Assembly (NCBI GenBank): GCA_016882545.1 | Contig: VGPW01000005.1 | Span: forward strand, 1-40,931 | Length of the DNA: 40,931 bases | DNA from: Cyanobacteria bacterium M_surface_10_m2_179 | GTDB taxonomy: Bacteria > Cyanobacteriota > Cyanobacteriia > PCC-6307 > Cyanobiaceae | Direction of reading: 5' to 3' | Shown here: one piece after another, positions 26,676-34,875 of the stretch | Numbering within the stretch: the stretch's first letter is position 1 | How the letters are laid out: every line of letters starts with the position of its first letter | Made by a program: the position numbers and the translations under genes | The notes under the pieces: model-generated | Databases searched by the model: none | Told to the model about the DNA's origin: nothing | The model's input: the letters and a program-made list of their open reading frames with translations, nothing else

Positions 26676-27035
26676 ATGAAGCAGCTGAACTTCCTGCTGA
26701 TCTTCAGCTTCGGGCTGGCCATGGTGATGTTCACCCTGGAGAACACCACCGCCACCACCGTGAAATTCCTGCCCGGTGTGAGCACCACCATCCCCCTGGC
26801 GGCCTTGCTGCTGATCGTGGGCGGGATCGGCGCCACCGCAGCCTGGGTGTTCGCGGTGTGGACCGGTGTGACCAAGCGTGTGGACAGCCAACTCAATCCC
26901 ACAGAGTTCGAAGCCCAACAGGTGCGCATCCGCGAACTGGAAGAAGACGTGCAGCGCTACCGCGCCACGGTGGATGCGCAGCTGGGGCTGCTGCCCGCCG
27001 CAGGCGAGAGCTCGGCCCAGAGCGAAGCGGCTTGA
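26676..27035 (+). CDS. LapA/DUF1049-type small membrane protein
   Basis: This 119-residue protein has two hydrophobic segments (about 4-22 and 38-64), a coiled-coil-like charged tail (about 78-105, RIRELEEDVQRYRATVD) and the DUF1049/LapA layout. In E. coli LapA partners LapB in controlling lipopolysaccharide synthesis; here the function is unknown. Between the helices, LENTTATTVKFLPGVSTTIPLAALLL matches the family's asparagine-containing turn. ATG at 26676 is the first Met of the first helix. It stands between ndhD and scpA on the same strand, preceded by the hairpin at 26608-26629. Confidence 0.75.
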   Translation: MKQLNFLLIFSFGLAMVMFTLENTTATTVKFLPGVSTTIPLAALLLIVGGIGATAAWVFAVWTGVTKRVDSQLNPTEFEAQQVRIRELEEDVQRYRATVDAQLGLLPAAGESSAQSEAA

Positions 27036-27082
27036 ATCACTGATCAGAACTGGCTTCTTGGCGGCGGAGCCGATAGGGTCGG

Positions 27083-27982
27083 GTGAGTGCGGGCGGATCC
27101 GTGGCCACTGATGGCGCCAGGCTGGCCATCCGCCTCTTGCAGGACGCCGCCGAGCGGGGTGATCTCGACCCCTGGGATGTTGATGTGATCGCCGTCGTGG
27201 ACGGCTTTCTCGATCAACTGCGCCTGCGCATCGAGGTGCCCAGACTGGTGGCGGCAGCAGGCCGGGGCGGCAGCTACGAACAAGACCTGGCCGAAACCAG
27301 CGAGGCCTTCTTGGCCGCCTCAATGCTGGTGAGCCTCAAAGCCGAAGTGCTGGAGGCGCAAACCTTCCCGCCGGAGCCCCTCACCGACGAGGACTTCAGC
27401 TTCGACTTCGATGCCGAGGGCCAGGGCTGGCTGCTCAGCCCCGGCGTGGAACTGCCCAGGCGTCCGGAGCGTCACCTGCTGCGGCGGCCCGTGGCGCCGC
27501 CGCCCTTGCAGCGCCCGGTGACCCTCGGCGAGCTGATCCGCCAGCTGGAGGACATCGCCGAACGGCTTGAGCAGGAGAAGGGCCAGCGCAGCAAGCGCCA
27601 ACGCAGCAAACGCTTCAGCGATCGGGCCGTGATCGAACAGGTGGCGGCCCTGGCGCACCGCGAGAAGCTGCCGGAAACCACCGCCGCCCTCAGCCAGTTC
27701 CTGCTGCAGTGGCCGCAATCGCTGCAGTGGACGGGCTTTGAAGGCTTGGTGCAGGCCTGGGCGGCGGTGGCACCGGAGGATCTCGACAGCGATCGGGTGG
27801 GGGTGTTCTGGGCGCTGCTGTTCCTCTGCTCCCAGGGCAAGGTGGAACTGGAGCAGCAGGGCGGGCTGTTCGGACCGCTGCAGCTCAAGCGCTTGCTGGA
27901 TGAACGCGAAAGTGTGCAGCTGCCGCTGCCCGCAGAGCTGGGGTCAGCTCGGGGGCCGGCTCGGGAACCGCTGGCCGCCTGA
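27083..27982 (+). CDS. scpA: Segregation and condensation protein A
   Basis: ScpA is the kleisin that bridges the SMC ATPase heads in bacterial condensin. The N-terminal domain is seen in AIRLLQDAAERGDLDPWDVDVIAVVDGFLDQL (about 15-46) with EAFLAASMLVSLKAEVL (about 75-91). The middle is a variable Pro/Arg-rich linker (about 118-150), and the C-terminal winged helix ends in FWALLFLCSQGKVELEQQGGLFGPLQL (about 247-273). The length of 299 is slightly above typical. Starts are GTG at 27083 or GTG at 27101. A -10-like TAGGGT at 27074-27079 would put transcription start after 27083 and would then favour 27101. No scpB or smc is adjacent. Confidence 0.88.
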   Translation: MSAGGSVATDGARLAIRLLQDAAERGDLDPWDVDVIAVVDGFLDQLRLRIEVPRLVAAAGRGGSYEQDLAETSEAFLAASMLVSLKAEVLEAQTFPPEPLTDEDFSFDFDAEGQGWLLSPGVELPRRPERHLLRRPVAPPPLQRPVTLGELIRQLEDIAERLEQEKGQRSKRQRSKRFSDRAVIEQVAALAHREKLPETTAALSQFLLQWPQSLQWTGFEGLVQAWAAVAPEDLDSDRVGVFWALLFLCSQGKVELEQQGGLFGPLQLKRLLDERESVQLPLPAELGSARGPAREPLAA

Positions 27983-28028
27983 GGGCTTTGCGTATGGTGG
28001 CCCCACTCACCGAAAGCAGACAGCGCCG

Positions 28029-29210
28029 ATGAAGGCGATGATCCTGGCGGCCGGCAAGGGGACACGGGTGCGACCGATCACCCACATCGTCCCCAAACCG
28101 ATGATTCCGATCCTGCAGAAACCCGTGATGGAGTTTCTTCTCGAGCTGCTGCGGGAACACGGCTTCACCGAAATCATGGTGAACGTCTCCCACTTGGCTG
28201 AGGAGATCGAGAACTACTTCCGCGACGGCCAGCGCTTTGGCGTGGAGATCGCCTACAGCTTTGAAGGCCGCATTGAAGATGGCCAGCTGATCGGCGATGC
28301 GCTCGGATCGGCCGGAGGCCTGAAGAAGATCCAAACCTTCCAGCGCTTCTTCGACGACACCTTCGTGGTGCTCTGCGGTGATGCCCTGATCGACCTCGAT
28401 CTGAGCGAGGCGGTGCGGCGCCACAAGGCGAAAGGGGCCATGGCCAGCCTGATCACCAAGCGCGTCCCCCGCGATCAGGTGAGCAGCTATGGCGTGGTGG
28501 TGACGGATGCCGACGGCCGGGTGCGCTCTTTCCAGGAGAAGCCGGCGGTGGATGAAGCCGCCAGCGACATGATTAACACCGGCATCTACATCTTTGAGCC
28601 CGAAGTGCTCGATTACGTGCCGGATGGCGTGCCGTTCGATATCGGCTCGGATCTGTTCCCGCGCCTGGTGGCCGACAACGCCGCCTTCTACGCCCTGCCG
28701 ATGGAATTCGAGTGGGTGGATATCGGCAAGGTTCCCGATTACTGGCAGGCGATCCGCAGCGTGCTGCAGGGCCAGGTGCGGCAGGTGCAGATCCCCGGCA
28801 AGGAGGTACGCCCGGGCATCTTTGCGGGCCTGAATGTGGCCGCCAACTGGGACAAGATCAAGGTGGAAGGCCCGATCTATGTGGGCGGCATGAGCCGCAT
28901 CGAAGACGGCGCCACGATCATTGGCCCGGCGATGATCGGCCCCAGCTGCCACATCTGCGAGGGCGCCACGATCGATAACTCGATCATCTTCGACTACTCG
29001 CGCATCGGTCCCGGCGTGCGGCTGGTGGAAAAACTGGTGTTCGGCCGCTACTGCGTCGACCGCAATGGCGATCACTTCGATCTGCAGGAAGCCGCGCTCG
29101 ACTGGCTGATCACCGATGTACGCCGCCAGGACCATGTGAGCCCCTCGCCGCAGCAGAAGGCCATGGCCGAACTGCTGGGCACCGATCTGGCGATCAGCAG
29201 CGCGAGCTGA
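28029..29210 (+). CDS. Sugar-phosphate nucleotidyltransferase (NDP-sugar pyrophosphorylase)
   Basis: This enzyme activates a sugar-1-phosphate with an NTP for surface polysaccharide or related synthesis. The N-terminal Rossmann-like domain opens MILAAGKGTRVRPIT followed by PKPMIPI, the G-x-G-T-R-x-R-P-x-T...PKP signature. LCGDALIDLDL, SFQEKP and FDIGSDLFPRLV follow. From about 265 on, repeats such as YVGGMSRIEDGATIIGPAMIG form a left-handed beta-helix, as in mannose-1-phosphate guanylyltransferases and glucose-1-phosphate thymidylyl/adenylyltransferases. The substrate is not fixed by sequence reading. The length is 393 with ATG at 28029; TATGGT at 27993-27998 is a possible -10. Its 3' end overlaps the convergent metF end by 17 bases. 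Confidence 0.88.
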   Translation: MKAMILAAGKGTRVRPITHIVPKPMIPILQKPVMEFLLELLREHGFTEIMVNVSHLAEEIENYFRDGQRFGVEIAYSFEGRIEDGQLIGDALGSAGGLKKIQTFQRFFDDTFVVLCGDALIDLDLSEAVRRHKAKGAMASLITKRVPRDQVSSYGVVVTDADGRVRSFQEKPAVDEAASDMINTGIYIFEPEVLDYVPDGVPFDIGSDLFPRLVADNAAFYALPMEFEWVDIGKVPDYWQAIRSVLQGQVRQVQIPGKEVRPGIFAGLNVAANWDKIKVEGPIYVGGMSRIEDGATIIGPAMIGPSCHICEGATIDNSIIFDYSRIGPGVRLVEKLVFGRYCVDRNGDHFDLQEAALDWLITDVRRQDHVSPSPQQKAMAELLGTDLAISSAS

Positions 29211-30078
29211 GGCCTGCGCGCTCCAGGATCAGGGGGATGCGCTCCTCAGCCTTCACCGCCATCAGGTGCACGCCCTGGGCGATGCCGGCATAGTCCGCCA
29301 CCTGTTCGGCGGCGATGCTGATCCCCTCATCAGCCGGATTGGCGGCGGCGGCCAGGCGATCGATGATCGCTTGGGGAATGTTGGCGCCGGGCACCACGCG
29401 ATTGATGAACGCGGCGTTCTTGGCCGACTTGAGCAGGAACACCCCCGCCAGCACCGGCAGGCCGATCGGACCGGTGATCTCCCCCACAAAGCGCTTCAGG
29501 CACTCCACATCCATCACCATCTGGGTTTGCAGGAAGCGCGCACCGGCCTGGTGCTTGCGAGCGATCCGGCTCTTCAGCCCACTCCAGCTCGGGCTCTGGG
29601 GATCAGCAGCGGCGCCGGCGAACAGTGCCGTGGGGCCATCGGGCAGGCTGCCCTGCACGGGATCCATCCCCGCATTGAAGGCCTGAAGCTGCTGCAACAG
29701 CCGCACCGATTCGAGCTCATTCACCGGCCGAGCCTCGGGCTGATCGCCGGCGCGCACCGGATCGCCGGTGAGGCAGAGCACGTTGCGGAGGCCCAGGGCA
29801 TGGGCGCCCAGCAGATCGGCCTGCAGAGCGATGCGGTTGCGATCGCGGCAGGCCAGTTGCCACACGGGCTCGATGCCTTGGTCGAGCAGCAGCCGGCACA
29901 CCGCCAGGCTGCTCATCCGCATCACAGCGCGGCTGCCATCGGTGACGTTCACCGCATGCACACGGCCCTTGAGCAGGCGAGCGTGGGCGAGGGTGCTGCT
30001 CACATTGCCGCCCCGGGGGGGCATCACCTCAGCCGTGATCGCGAGCGAGCCCACCTCCAGTGCCTGCTGCAGCCCCAA
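29194..30078 (-). CDS. metF: Methylenetetrahydrofolate reductase
   Basis: This flavoenzyme is predicted to reduce 5,10-methylene-THF to 5-methyl-THF for methionine synthesis. Family features of the TIM barrel are AEVMPPRGGN (about 16-25, with the catalytic-type Glu), HAVNVTDGSRAVMRMS, QLACRDRNRIALQADLLGAHALGLRNVLCLTGDP (about 73-106), FLQTQMVMDVE, and the C-terminal GIAQGVHLMAVK. The 294 residues match bacterial MetF. The start is TTG at 30078 (no ATG upstream in frame before a stop); GTG at 30054 is a shorter option. It is divergent from pedR (105 bases between). Confidence 0.9.
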   Translation of the reverse strand: MGLQQALEVGSLAITAEVMPPRGGNVSSTLAHARLLKGRVHAVNVTDGSRAVMRMSSLAVCRLLLDQGIEPVWQLACRDRNRIALQADLLGAHALGLRNVLCLTGDPVRAGDQPEARPVNELESVRLLQQLQAFNAGMDPVQGSLPDGPTALFAGAAADPQSPSWSGLKSRIARKHQAGARFLQTQMVMDVECLKRFVGEITGPIGLPVLAGVFLLKSAKNAAFINRVVPGANIPQAIIDRLAAAANPADEGISIAAEQVADYAGIAQGVHLMAVKAEERIPLILERAGLSSRC

Positions 30079-30183
30079 AACGCCCGTGATCAGATGGGGC
30101 CATCATCAACCACCGCCTTGATCCCGGGCCCTGTTCGCACCGCGGCAGTCTCCCTAGAGTGAGCTTTCAGCCCTCAGGCGTGG

Positions 30184-30420
30184 ATGGATCTCTCGGAGCG
30201 CGAACTGGAGATCATCGATCTGGTGGCCCAGGGGCTCACCAACCAGGAGATCGGCGAACGGCTGATGATCAGCAAGCGCACCGTGGATAACCACGTGAGC
30301 AATGTGTTCACCAAAACGGGCGCCAAAAACCGCGTGGCGCTGCTCAACTGGGCCATGGATCACGGCAAGATCTGCCGCGACGGCTTCAACTGCTGCTCGC
30401 TGCCGCAGGACGAGCGCTAG
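30184..30420 (+). CDS. pedR: PedR-like small LuxR-type regulator
   Basis: This 78-residue protein is almost nothing but a LuxR/GerE helix-turn-helix: LSERELEIIDLVAQGLTNQEIGERLMISKRTVDNHVSNVFTKTGAKNR. A short tail carries Cys residues (KICRDGFNCCSLP). No receiver domain is present. Size, tail and wording agree with PedR (Synechocystis Ssl0564), a thioredoxin-linked redox regulator of photosynthesis genes. The three tail Cys would suit such a thiol switch, though which one acts is not visible. The ATG is at 30184, and a -10-like TAGAGT at 30155-30160 would give a short leader. Its 3' end overlaps the convergent small ORF by 35 bases. Confidence 0.8.
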   Translation: MDLSERELEIIDLVAQGLTNQEIGERLMISKRTVDNHVSNVFTKTGAKNRVALLNWAMDHGKICRDGFNCCSLPQDER

Positions 30421-30586
30421 CCCACACGCCCGCACTGGGGGGCTCGTGCTGCAGCGGCTCAAGGCTGAAACTGCCCTCCGCAAGAGCGAACAGCTCGGCG
30501 TAGGCGAGGCAATCGGCGCGGTCTCGACCGCTGAACCGCAGCACCCCCTGCTGGTCGTAAAGACCCAGCACCCACGCCTCCAGCAA
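30386..30586 (-). CDS. Small hypothetical protein (66 aa)
   Basis: I do not recognise a named family. The first 45 residues read like a real protein (EAWVLGLYDQQGVLRFSGRDRADCLAYAELF, with a possible beta-hairpin then helix), while the last 20 are Ala/Ser-rich. The start would be TTG at 30586, with AAGGA immediately upstream, or GTG at 30571. It begins 14 bases after the stop of the CYTH gene on the same strand, suggesting the end of that operon. Its last 35 bases run antisense to the pedR 3' end. Confidence 0.5.
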   Translation of the reverse strand: MLEAWVLGLYDQQGVLRFSGRDRADCLAYAELFALAEGSFSLEPLQHEPPSAGVWASARPAAASSS

Positions 30587-30600
30587 TCCTTAAGAGAATC

Positions 30601-31119
30601 CTAAGCGGGTTGAGCGCCGAGATCCAGCAACCAGGGTGCGCGTTCGGCCGCCGGCCAAGCCTGGAAGGGCGTGTGCGCCAGCGCGGCGTTGCTGAAGCAG
30701 CCCAGCCCGGTGATCTCCCGCGCACACCAGCCCGGCAGCTGCAACGCCTGCTCCTCATGCTCGAGCTCCACCTCGGCGATCACCAGCGGCGCGTTCTCCG
30801 CTTCGAACACATCCAGCACCCAATCGCCGCCGGGCAGGTTGAGGCCATGGCGCCATTTGATCAAGCGGACGGCGCTGCGCTCCAGCAAGGCATCCGCATC
30901 GCCAGCGGGGATCGCATACTCAAACTCGTGGCGGACGATGCCAGCGGCGGGGTATTTGAGCGTGAGCCAGGCCGCGCCCTCGCCATCGCTGCGCACCCGC
31001 AGGGTGAGCCCCGGCTGGGATCCAGCCAGATACCCCTGCTGCAGACGTCGGCTCCAAACCAGCTGCTCGCGCCAGGCTTCACCGCGCACCAGAAAACGCC
31101 GCTCGATCTCCAGGGCCAT
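30601..31119 (-). CDS. CYTH-domain protein (probable inorganic triphosphatase)
   Basis: This CYTH-fold enzyme of 172 residues probably hydrolyses tripolyphosphate or a related phosphate ester inside the beta-tunnel. The signature ExExR is at E4-E6-R8 in EIERRFLV. LTLRVRSDG supplies the RxR pair, LTLKYP the catalytic Lys, and ending strands such as WVLDVFEAE and LVIAEVELE supply acidic metal ligands. Bacterial CYTH proteins of this length are mostly triphosphatases rather than adenylate cyclases; the substrate is inference. It follows nadK after 3 bases, so the two are cotranscribed. Arg-rich tail residues are absent. Confidence 0.85.
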   Translation of the reverse strand: MALEIERRFLVRGEAWREQLVWSRRLQQGYLAGSQPGLTLRVRSDGEGAAWLTLKYPAAGIVRHEFEYAIPAGDADALLERSAVRLIKWRHGLNLPGGDWVLDVFEAENAPLVIAEVELEHEEQALQLPGWCAREITGLGCFSNAALAHTPFQAWPAAERAPWLLDLGAQPA

Positions 31120-31122
31120 GGC

Positions 31123-32046
31123 TCAGTTGGGGGAGGGTTCCGCAGCCGTGAGGCTGCCAGCCCAGTGCAGTTTGCGGGTGAGGGTGCGGTAGTAGGAGGG
31201 GCTTTGCTCCAGCAGCACCATCAGGGCGTGGTGGGGCGAGCGACGCACGTCGCAGCGATCGCCAGGCTCGAGCACCGTGGCGTGGGCGCCATCGTTCCAC
31301 AGGCGCACGCGGCGGCTGGCCTCGCCGAGGGGCCAGACGGCCAGCTGGGCCCGCGGCGGCACCACCACCGGCCGGCTCGAGAGGCTCATCGGGCAGATCG
31401 GATTCACCACGATCGCCTCCACGCCGGGGTGCAGGATCGGCCCACCGGCGGCCATCGAATAACCGGTGGAGCCGGTGGCGGTGGAGATGATCAGCCCATC
31501 GCCGCGGTATTGATCCACCACCTCGCCATCGATCTCCAGCTCCAGCACACAGGTGGGCGACACCTCGTCGAGGCCGGGGCGGAAATAGAAGTCGTTGAGG
31601 GCGGCGTACACCGCATCGCTGCGGTCGGTTCGGGCCTCAAGCATCATGCGCCGCTCCAGAGCAAAGCGGTCGTCGCGCAGGCGCTGCCACAGATCCGGCT
31701 CCGCCTCAGAGGCTGCCGCAGAGCCGGCCGCGGGGCCGAGCAACTTGCGCTCGTGGGTGAGGAAGCCGAAATGGCCGCCCACGTTGAAGCAGAGGATCGG
31801 CACATCCAGGGGTGCCAGGTGTCTGGCGGCCCCGAGCACCGTGCCATCCCCCCCCAGCACCACTGCCAGATCGGGCGGACCGCCCTCATCGGCCAACAGA
31901 CCGGGGAAGGGATTGGCGGTGGCGCCGCTCATGGCCACCGCCACCTTCACACCCTGTTCGCGCAGAATTTCAGCGCTGCGACGCGCCTGCCGCAGGGCCG
32001 CCTGGCTGGCAGCCCGGTGAATCAACCAAACGGTGTCGAGGCGCAT
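31123..32046 (-). CDS. nadK: NAD kinase
   Basis: NadK phosphorylates NAD to NADP, the acceptor of photosynthetic electrons. The family motif [12 protein letters not shown] is at about 64-75, followed by [17 protein letters not shown] (the usual NxGxLGFL has His in place of Leu), FYFRPGLDE and [17 protein letters not shown] (about 190-206, the NAD-binding loop). The length of 307 is normal. ATG is at 32046, 27 bases after ndhE. Placement at the tail of the ndhA-I-G-E run links NADP supply with NDH-1. Cyanobacteria often carry two NAD kinases and this resembles one of them; which is not decided. Confidence 0.93.
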   Translation of the reverse strand: MRLDTVWLIHRAASQAALRQARRSAEILREQGVKVAVAMSGATANPFPGLLADEGGPPDLAVVLGGDGTVLGAARHLAPLDVPILCFNVGGHFGFLTHERKLLGPAAGSAAASEAEPDLWQRLRDDRFALERRMMLEARTDRSDAVYAALNDFYFRPGLDEVSPTCVLELEIDGEVVDQYRGDGLIISTATGSTGYSMAAGGPILHPGVEAIVVNPICPMSLSSRPVVVPPRAQLAVWPLGEASRRVRLWNDGAHATVLEPGDRCDVRRSPHHALMVLLEQSPSYYRTLTRKLHWAGSLTAAEPSPN

Positions 32047-32073
32047 GGCACGCGGTCAGTGCCCCCAGCCTGC

Positions 32074-32403
32074 CTACCAACGCAGCAGGTTGAAGCGTTC
32101 CATGTCCACCGTCTCACGGTTGCGATAGAGCGAGAGCAGGATCGCTAGGCCCACGGCGGCTTCAGCAGCGGCCACGGTGATCACAAAGATTGTGAACACC
32201 TGGCCGCGGATCAGCTGGCCATCCAGATAGCTGGAGAAGGCCATTAGGTTGATGTTCACGGCGTTGAGCATCAGCTCAATGCTCATCAGCACCCGCACTG
32301 CGTTGCGGCTGTTGATCAAGCCCCACACGCCAGTGCAGAACAGGACGGCAGCGAGGGCCAGGTAGGCCTGCAGGGGAACGGTGGTGGGCAGCGCGAGGGT
32401 CAT
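32074..32403 (-). CDS. ndhE: NAD(P)H-quinone oxidoreductase subunit 4L (NdhE)
   Basis: NdhE is a small membrane subunit of NDH-1 (NuoK homologue). Its 109 residues contain three hydrophobic helices (about 10-28, 32-55 and 66-92). The family segments [26 protein letters not shown], with the conserved Glu in the membrane, and [26 protein letters not shown], with the second buried Glu, are both present. The GTG/ATG choice is settled by the overlap: the start at 32403 overlaps the ndhG stop by 4 bases. It is the last ndh gene of the run before nadK. Confidence 0.96.
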   Translation of the reverse strand: MTLALPTTVPLQAYLALAAVLFCTGVWGLINSRNAVRVLMSIELMLNAVNINLMAFSSYLDGQLIRGQVFTIFVITVAAAEAAVGLAILLSLYRNRETVDMERFNLLRW

Positions 32404-33002
32404 GCGTTGGTCTTCTCCAGCAGCAGTGGGGTGCGGGACTTCTCAATCAGGCCCTGATCGGCCGGTTCACCGGTGGCAATGTCGGCGGCCAGCACATCGC
32501 GGCGGGCCAGCACGATTGCACCGATCATGGCCATCAGCAGCAACACCGAAGCCAGCTCGAAGGGCAGCAGGTAGTCGCTGAACAGGTGCTCTCCGATGCG
32601 CAGGGTGGCTTCCTCGCCCACCGGCTCTGGCCCGGGGGTGGCCCAGTGGGTGGTGAAGGCCACCCGCAGCAGCAGGGCGAACAGGCCGGCGCACACGCCA
32701 CCGGAGAGCAGCCGGCGCAGACCCAGGCCAGGAATGGCCGAGAGGTCTTCCTTCTTGTTCACGAGCATGATCGCGAACAGGATCAGCACGTTCACGGCGC
32801 CCACATACACGAGCACCTGGGCGGCAGCCACAAAGCTGGCGTTGAGCAGCAGGTAGAGGCCCGCCACCGAGAGGAACACACCGCCCAGCAGGAAGGCGGA
32901 GTAAACGATGTTGGGCAGCAGCACCACACCGAGGGCGCCGATGGCCACGACGGCCGAGAGCACCGTGAAGCAGATCAGCTGGGTGGAGGAGGCGATGGAC
33001 AT
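32400..33002 (-). CDS. ndhG: NAD(P)H-quinone oxidoreductase subunit 6 (NdhG)
   Basis: NdhG is the NuoJ-like membrane subunit of NDH-1, with 200 residues and five hydrophobic helices, most in the first 110 residues and one near 140-165. [56 protein letters not shown] is diagnostic, with the pi-bulge region [14 protein letters not shown]. The last 30 residues are a soluble tail. Its ATG shares one base with the ndhI stop (TGATG) and its stop overlaps the ndhE start by 4 bases, so I-G-E are tightly coupled. Confidence 0.96.
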   Translation of the reverse strand: MSIASSTQLICFTVLSAVVAIGALGVVLLPNIVYSAFLLGGVFLSVAGLYLLLNASFVAAAQVLVYVGAVNVLILFAIMLVNKKEDLSAIPGLGLRRLLSGGVCAGLFALLLRVAFTTHWATPGPEPVGEEATLRIGEHLFSDYLLPFELASVLLLMAMIGAIVLARRDVLAADIATGEPADQGLIEKSRTPLLLEKTNA

Positions 33003-33604
33003 CAGGCGTTCTCCTCGCTCTTGGCTGCAGGGGCAGTCTGCACCTGGGACGGCAGCTGACCAGCGCGGGGCCGCTTGGGATCCACACCGTGAGGATCGAA
33101 CTCGCCCTTGGGCAGGTAGGCCAGCTCACGCAGCGGGATCACCGAGGGATCGCTGGTGACGCTGGTGGGCAGACGACCAAGGGCGACGTTGTCGTAGTTG
33201 AGGCTGTGGCGATCAAAGGCTGCTAGCTCATATTCCTCGGTCATCGAGAGGCAATTGGTGGGGCAATACTCCACGCAGTTGCCGCAGAAGATGCACACCC
33301 CGAAATCGATCGAGTAGTTGCGCAGCTCCTTCTTCTTGGTGGCCTTGTTCATCACCCAATCCACCACCGGCAGGTTGATCGGGCACACACGCACACACAC
33401 CTCGCAGGCGATGCACTTGTCGAATTCGTAGTGAATCCGCCCCCTGTAGCGCTCCGAGGGGATCAGCTTCTCGTAGGGGTACTGCACCGTGATCGGGCGG
33501 CGGCGCAGATGGTCGAACGTGACCGACAGGCCCTGGGTCAGGTAGTTGGCTGCACCCACCGCGTCGCGGGTGTAGTCACCGACTTTTTTGAGGAACCCGA
33601 ACAT
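33002..33604 (-). CDS. ndhI: NAD(P)H-quinone oxidoreductase subunit I (NdhI)
   Basis: NdhI is the ferredoxin-like subunit that carries two 4Fe-4S clusters to the quinone site of NDH-1. The two cluster motifs are at Cys 64, 67, 70, 74 ([12 protein letters not shown]) and Cys 104, 107, 110, 114 ([12 protein letters not shown]). The length is 200. The start [11 protein letters not shown] at 33604 is the normal N-terminus; the same frame continues open to 33952 but that part runs inside ndhA and is non-coding. It follows ndhA after 65 bases. The tail after about residue 165 is Pro/Ala-rich and variable. Confidence 0.97.
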   Translation of the reverse strand: MFGFLKKVGDYTRDAVGAANYLTQGLSVTFDHLRRRPITVQYPYEKLIPSERYRGRIHYEFDKCIACEVCVRVCPINLPVVDWVMNKATKKKELRNYSIDFGVCIFCGNCVEYCPTNCLSMTEEYELAAFDRHSLNYDNVALGRLPTSVTSDPSVIPLRELAYLPKGEFDPHGVDPKRPRAGQLPSQVQTAPAAKSEENA

Positions 33605-33669
33605 GAACTGGCGAGCAGGGGCGGAAACGCCGGCACCATGATGGCCCGGCCTGATGGCTGGCTGGGGAA

Positions 33670-34812
33670 TCAGCCGCCGAAGAAGGCGGGGAAGGCGAGC
33701 TTGAGGCCGGCCGTGACCAGCAGGTTCACCAGGGCGATCGGCAGCAGGAACTTCCAGCCCAGATCGAGCAGCTGGTCGATGCGCACCCGGGGCACGGTCC
33801 AGCGCAGCAGGATCGCGAAGAACACCAGCAGGTAGGCCTTGAGCACGGTCATCACGATGCCGGTGGTGGCCGTGATCACCTGCACCAGCGGTGCATCGAT
33901 GGGCTGGCCGGTGAGCTGCACCACCCACTCCACCGGCAGGGGGAAGCCCCAACCGCCCAGGTAAAGCACCGCCACCAGCAGGGCGGAGAGCACCAGGTTG
34001 ATGTAGCTGCCCAGATAGAAGAGGGCGAACTTCATGCCGGCGTATTCGGTCTGGTAGCCGGCCACCAGCTCTTCTTCCGCCTCAGGCAGGTCGAAGGGGA
34101 GGCGCTCGCACTCCGCCAGGGCGCAGATCCAGAAGATGGCAAAGCCCACGGGCTGGCGCCAAATGTTCCAGCTGAGGATGCCGGCGCCGGTCTGCTGGTT
34201 GACGATGTCGACCGTGCTGAGCGAATTGCTCATCATCACGACGGCCAACACTGCCAGGGCCAGAGGGATCTCGTAGGAGATCGACTGGGCCGCCGCGCGC
34301 AGGCCACCCAGCAGGGAATATTTGTTGTTGGAGGCGTAGCCGGCCATCAGCAGGCCGATGGGCTGGATGCTGCTCAGGGAGATCCAAAGGAAGATCCCCA
34401 CGCCCACATTGCTGATCAGCAGGTTCTGGCCGAAGGGCACCACCAGCCAGCTGAGGATCACCGGCACCAGCACGAGCACGGGGCCGAGGGTGAACAGCAG
34501 ACCATCGGCCCGGGCCGGAATGATGTCTTCCTTGAACAGCAGCTTCAGGCCATCGGCTAGGGGCTGAAGGATGCCCAGGGCGCCGGCGTATTCAGGGCCG
34601 ATGCGCTGCTGCACGGCAGCTGAGATCTTCCGCTCCAGCCACACGTTCACCAACACACCCACCACCGCTGCCACCAGCACCAGCAGCATCGGCAGCGGCA
34701 GCCACAACAGGTGGGCCGCCCCCGGGGAGAGGCCCAGGCCCTGAAGGAGGTCGGTGAAGCTGGCCTCCAGGTCGAGGCCGGCGCTCACGACAGCGGGATT
34801 GGCAAACACCAT
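33670..34812 (-). CDS. ndhA: NAD(P)H-quinone oxidoreductase subunit 1 (NdhA)
   Basis: NdhA (NuoH homologue) forms the quinone chamber between the two arms of NDH-1. It has 380 residues and eight or so hydrophobic helices. Diagnostic stretches are [21 protein letters not shown] (about 58-78), [52 protein letters not shown] (the quinone-loop region) and [32 protein letters not shown] is at 34812, and a -10-like element (TAAGTT on the minus strand) lies at 34834-34839 in the gltA-ndhA spacer, so the ndh run may start its own message. Confidence 0.97.
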   Translation of the reverse strand: MVFANPAVVSAGLDLEASFTDLLQGLGLSPGAAHLLWLPLPMLLVLVAAVVGVLVNVWLERKISAAVQQRIGPEYAGALGILQPLADGLKLLFKEDIIPARADGLLFTLGPVLVLVPVILSWLVVPFGQNLLISNVGVGIFLWISLSSIQPIGLLMAGYASNNKYSLLGGLRAAAQSISYEIPLALAVLAVVMMSNSLSTVDIVNQQTGAGILSWNIWRQPVGFAIFWICALAECERLPFDLPEAEEELVAGYQTEYAGMKFALFYLGSYINLVLSALLVAVLYLGGWGFPLPVEWVVQLTGQPIDAPLVQVITATTGIVMTVLKAYLLVFFAILLRWTVPRVRIDQLLDLGWKFLLPIALVNLLVTAGLKLAFPAFFGG

Positions 34813-34875
34813 GGGTGGCCTGTGGATGGGGGCAACTTAGGCGGCCGCAGCCGCAGGCGGGTCAGCGGCCAGCAG

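Noticed and set aside
33605-33952. Upstream extension of the ndhI frame
   Set aside because: It lies within ndhA coding sequence on the same strand, in another frame; NdhI normally begins MFGFLKKVG.
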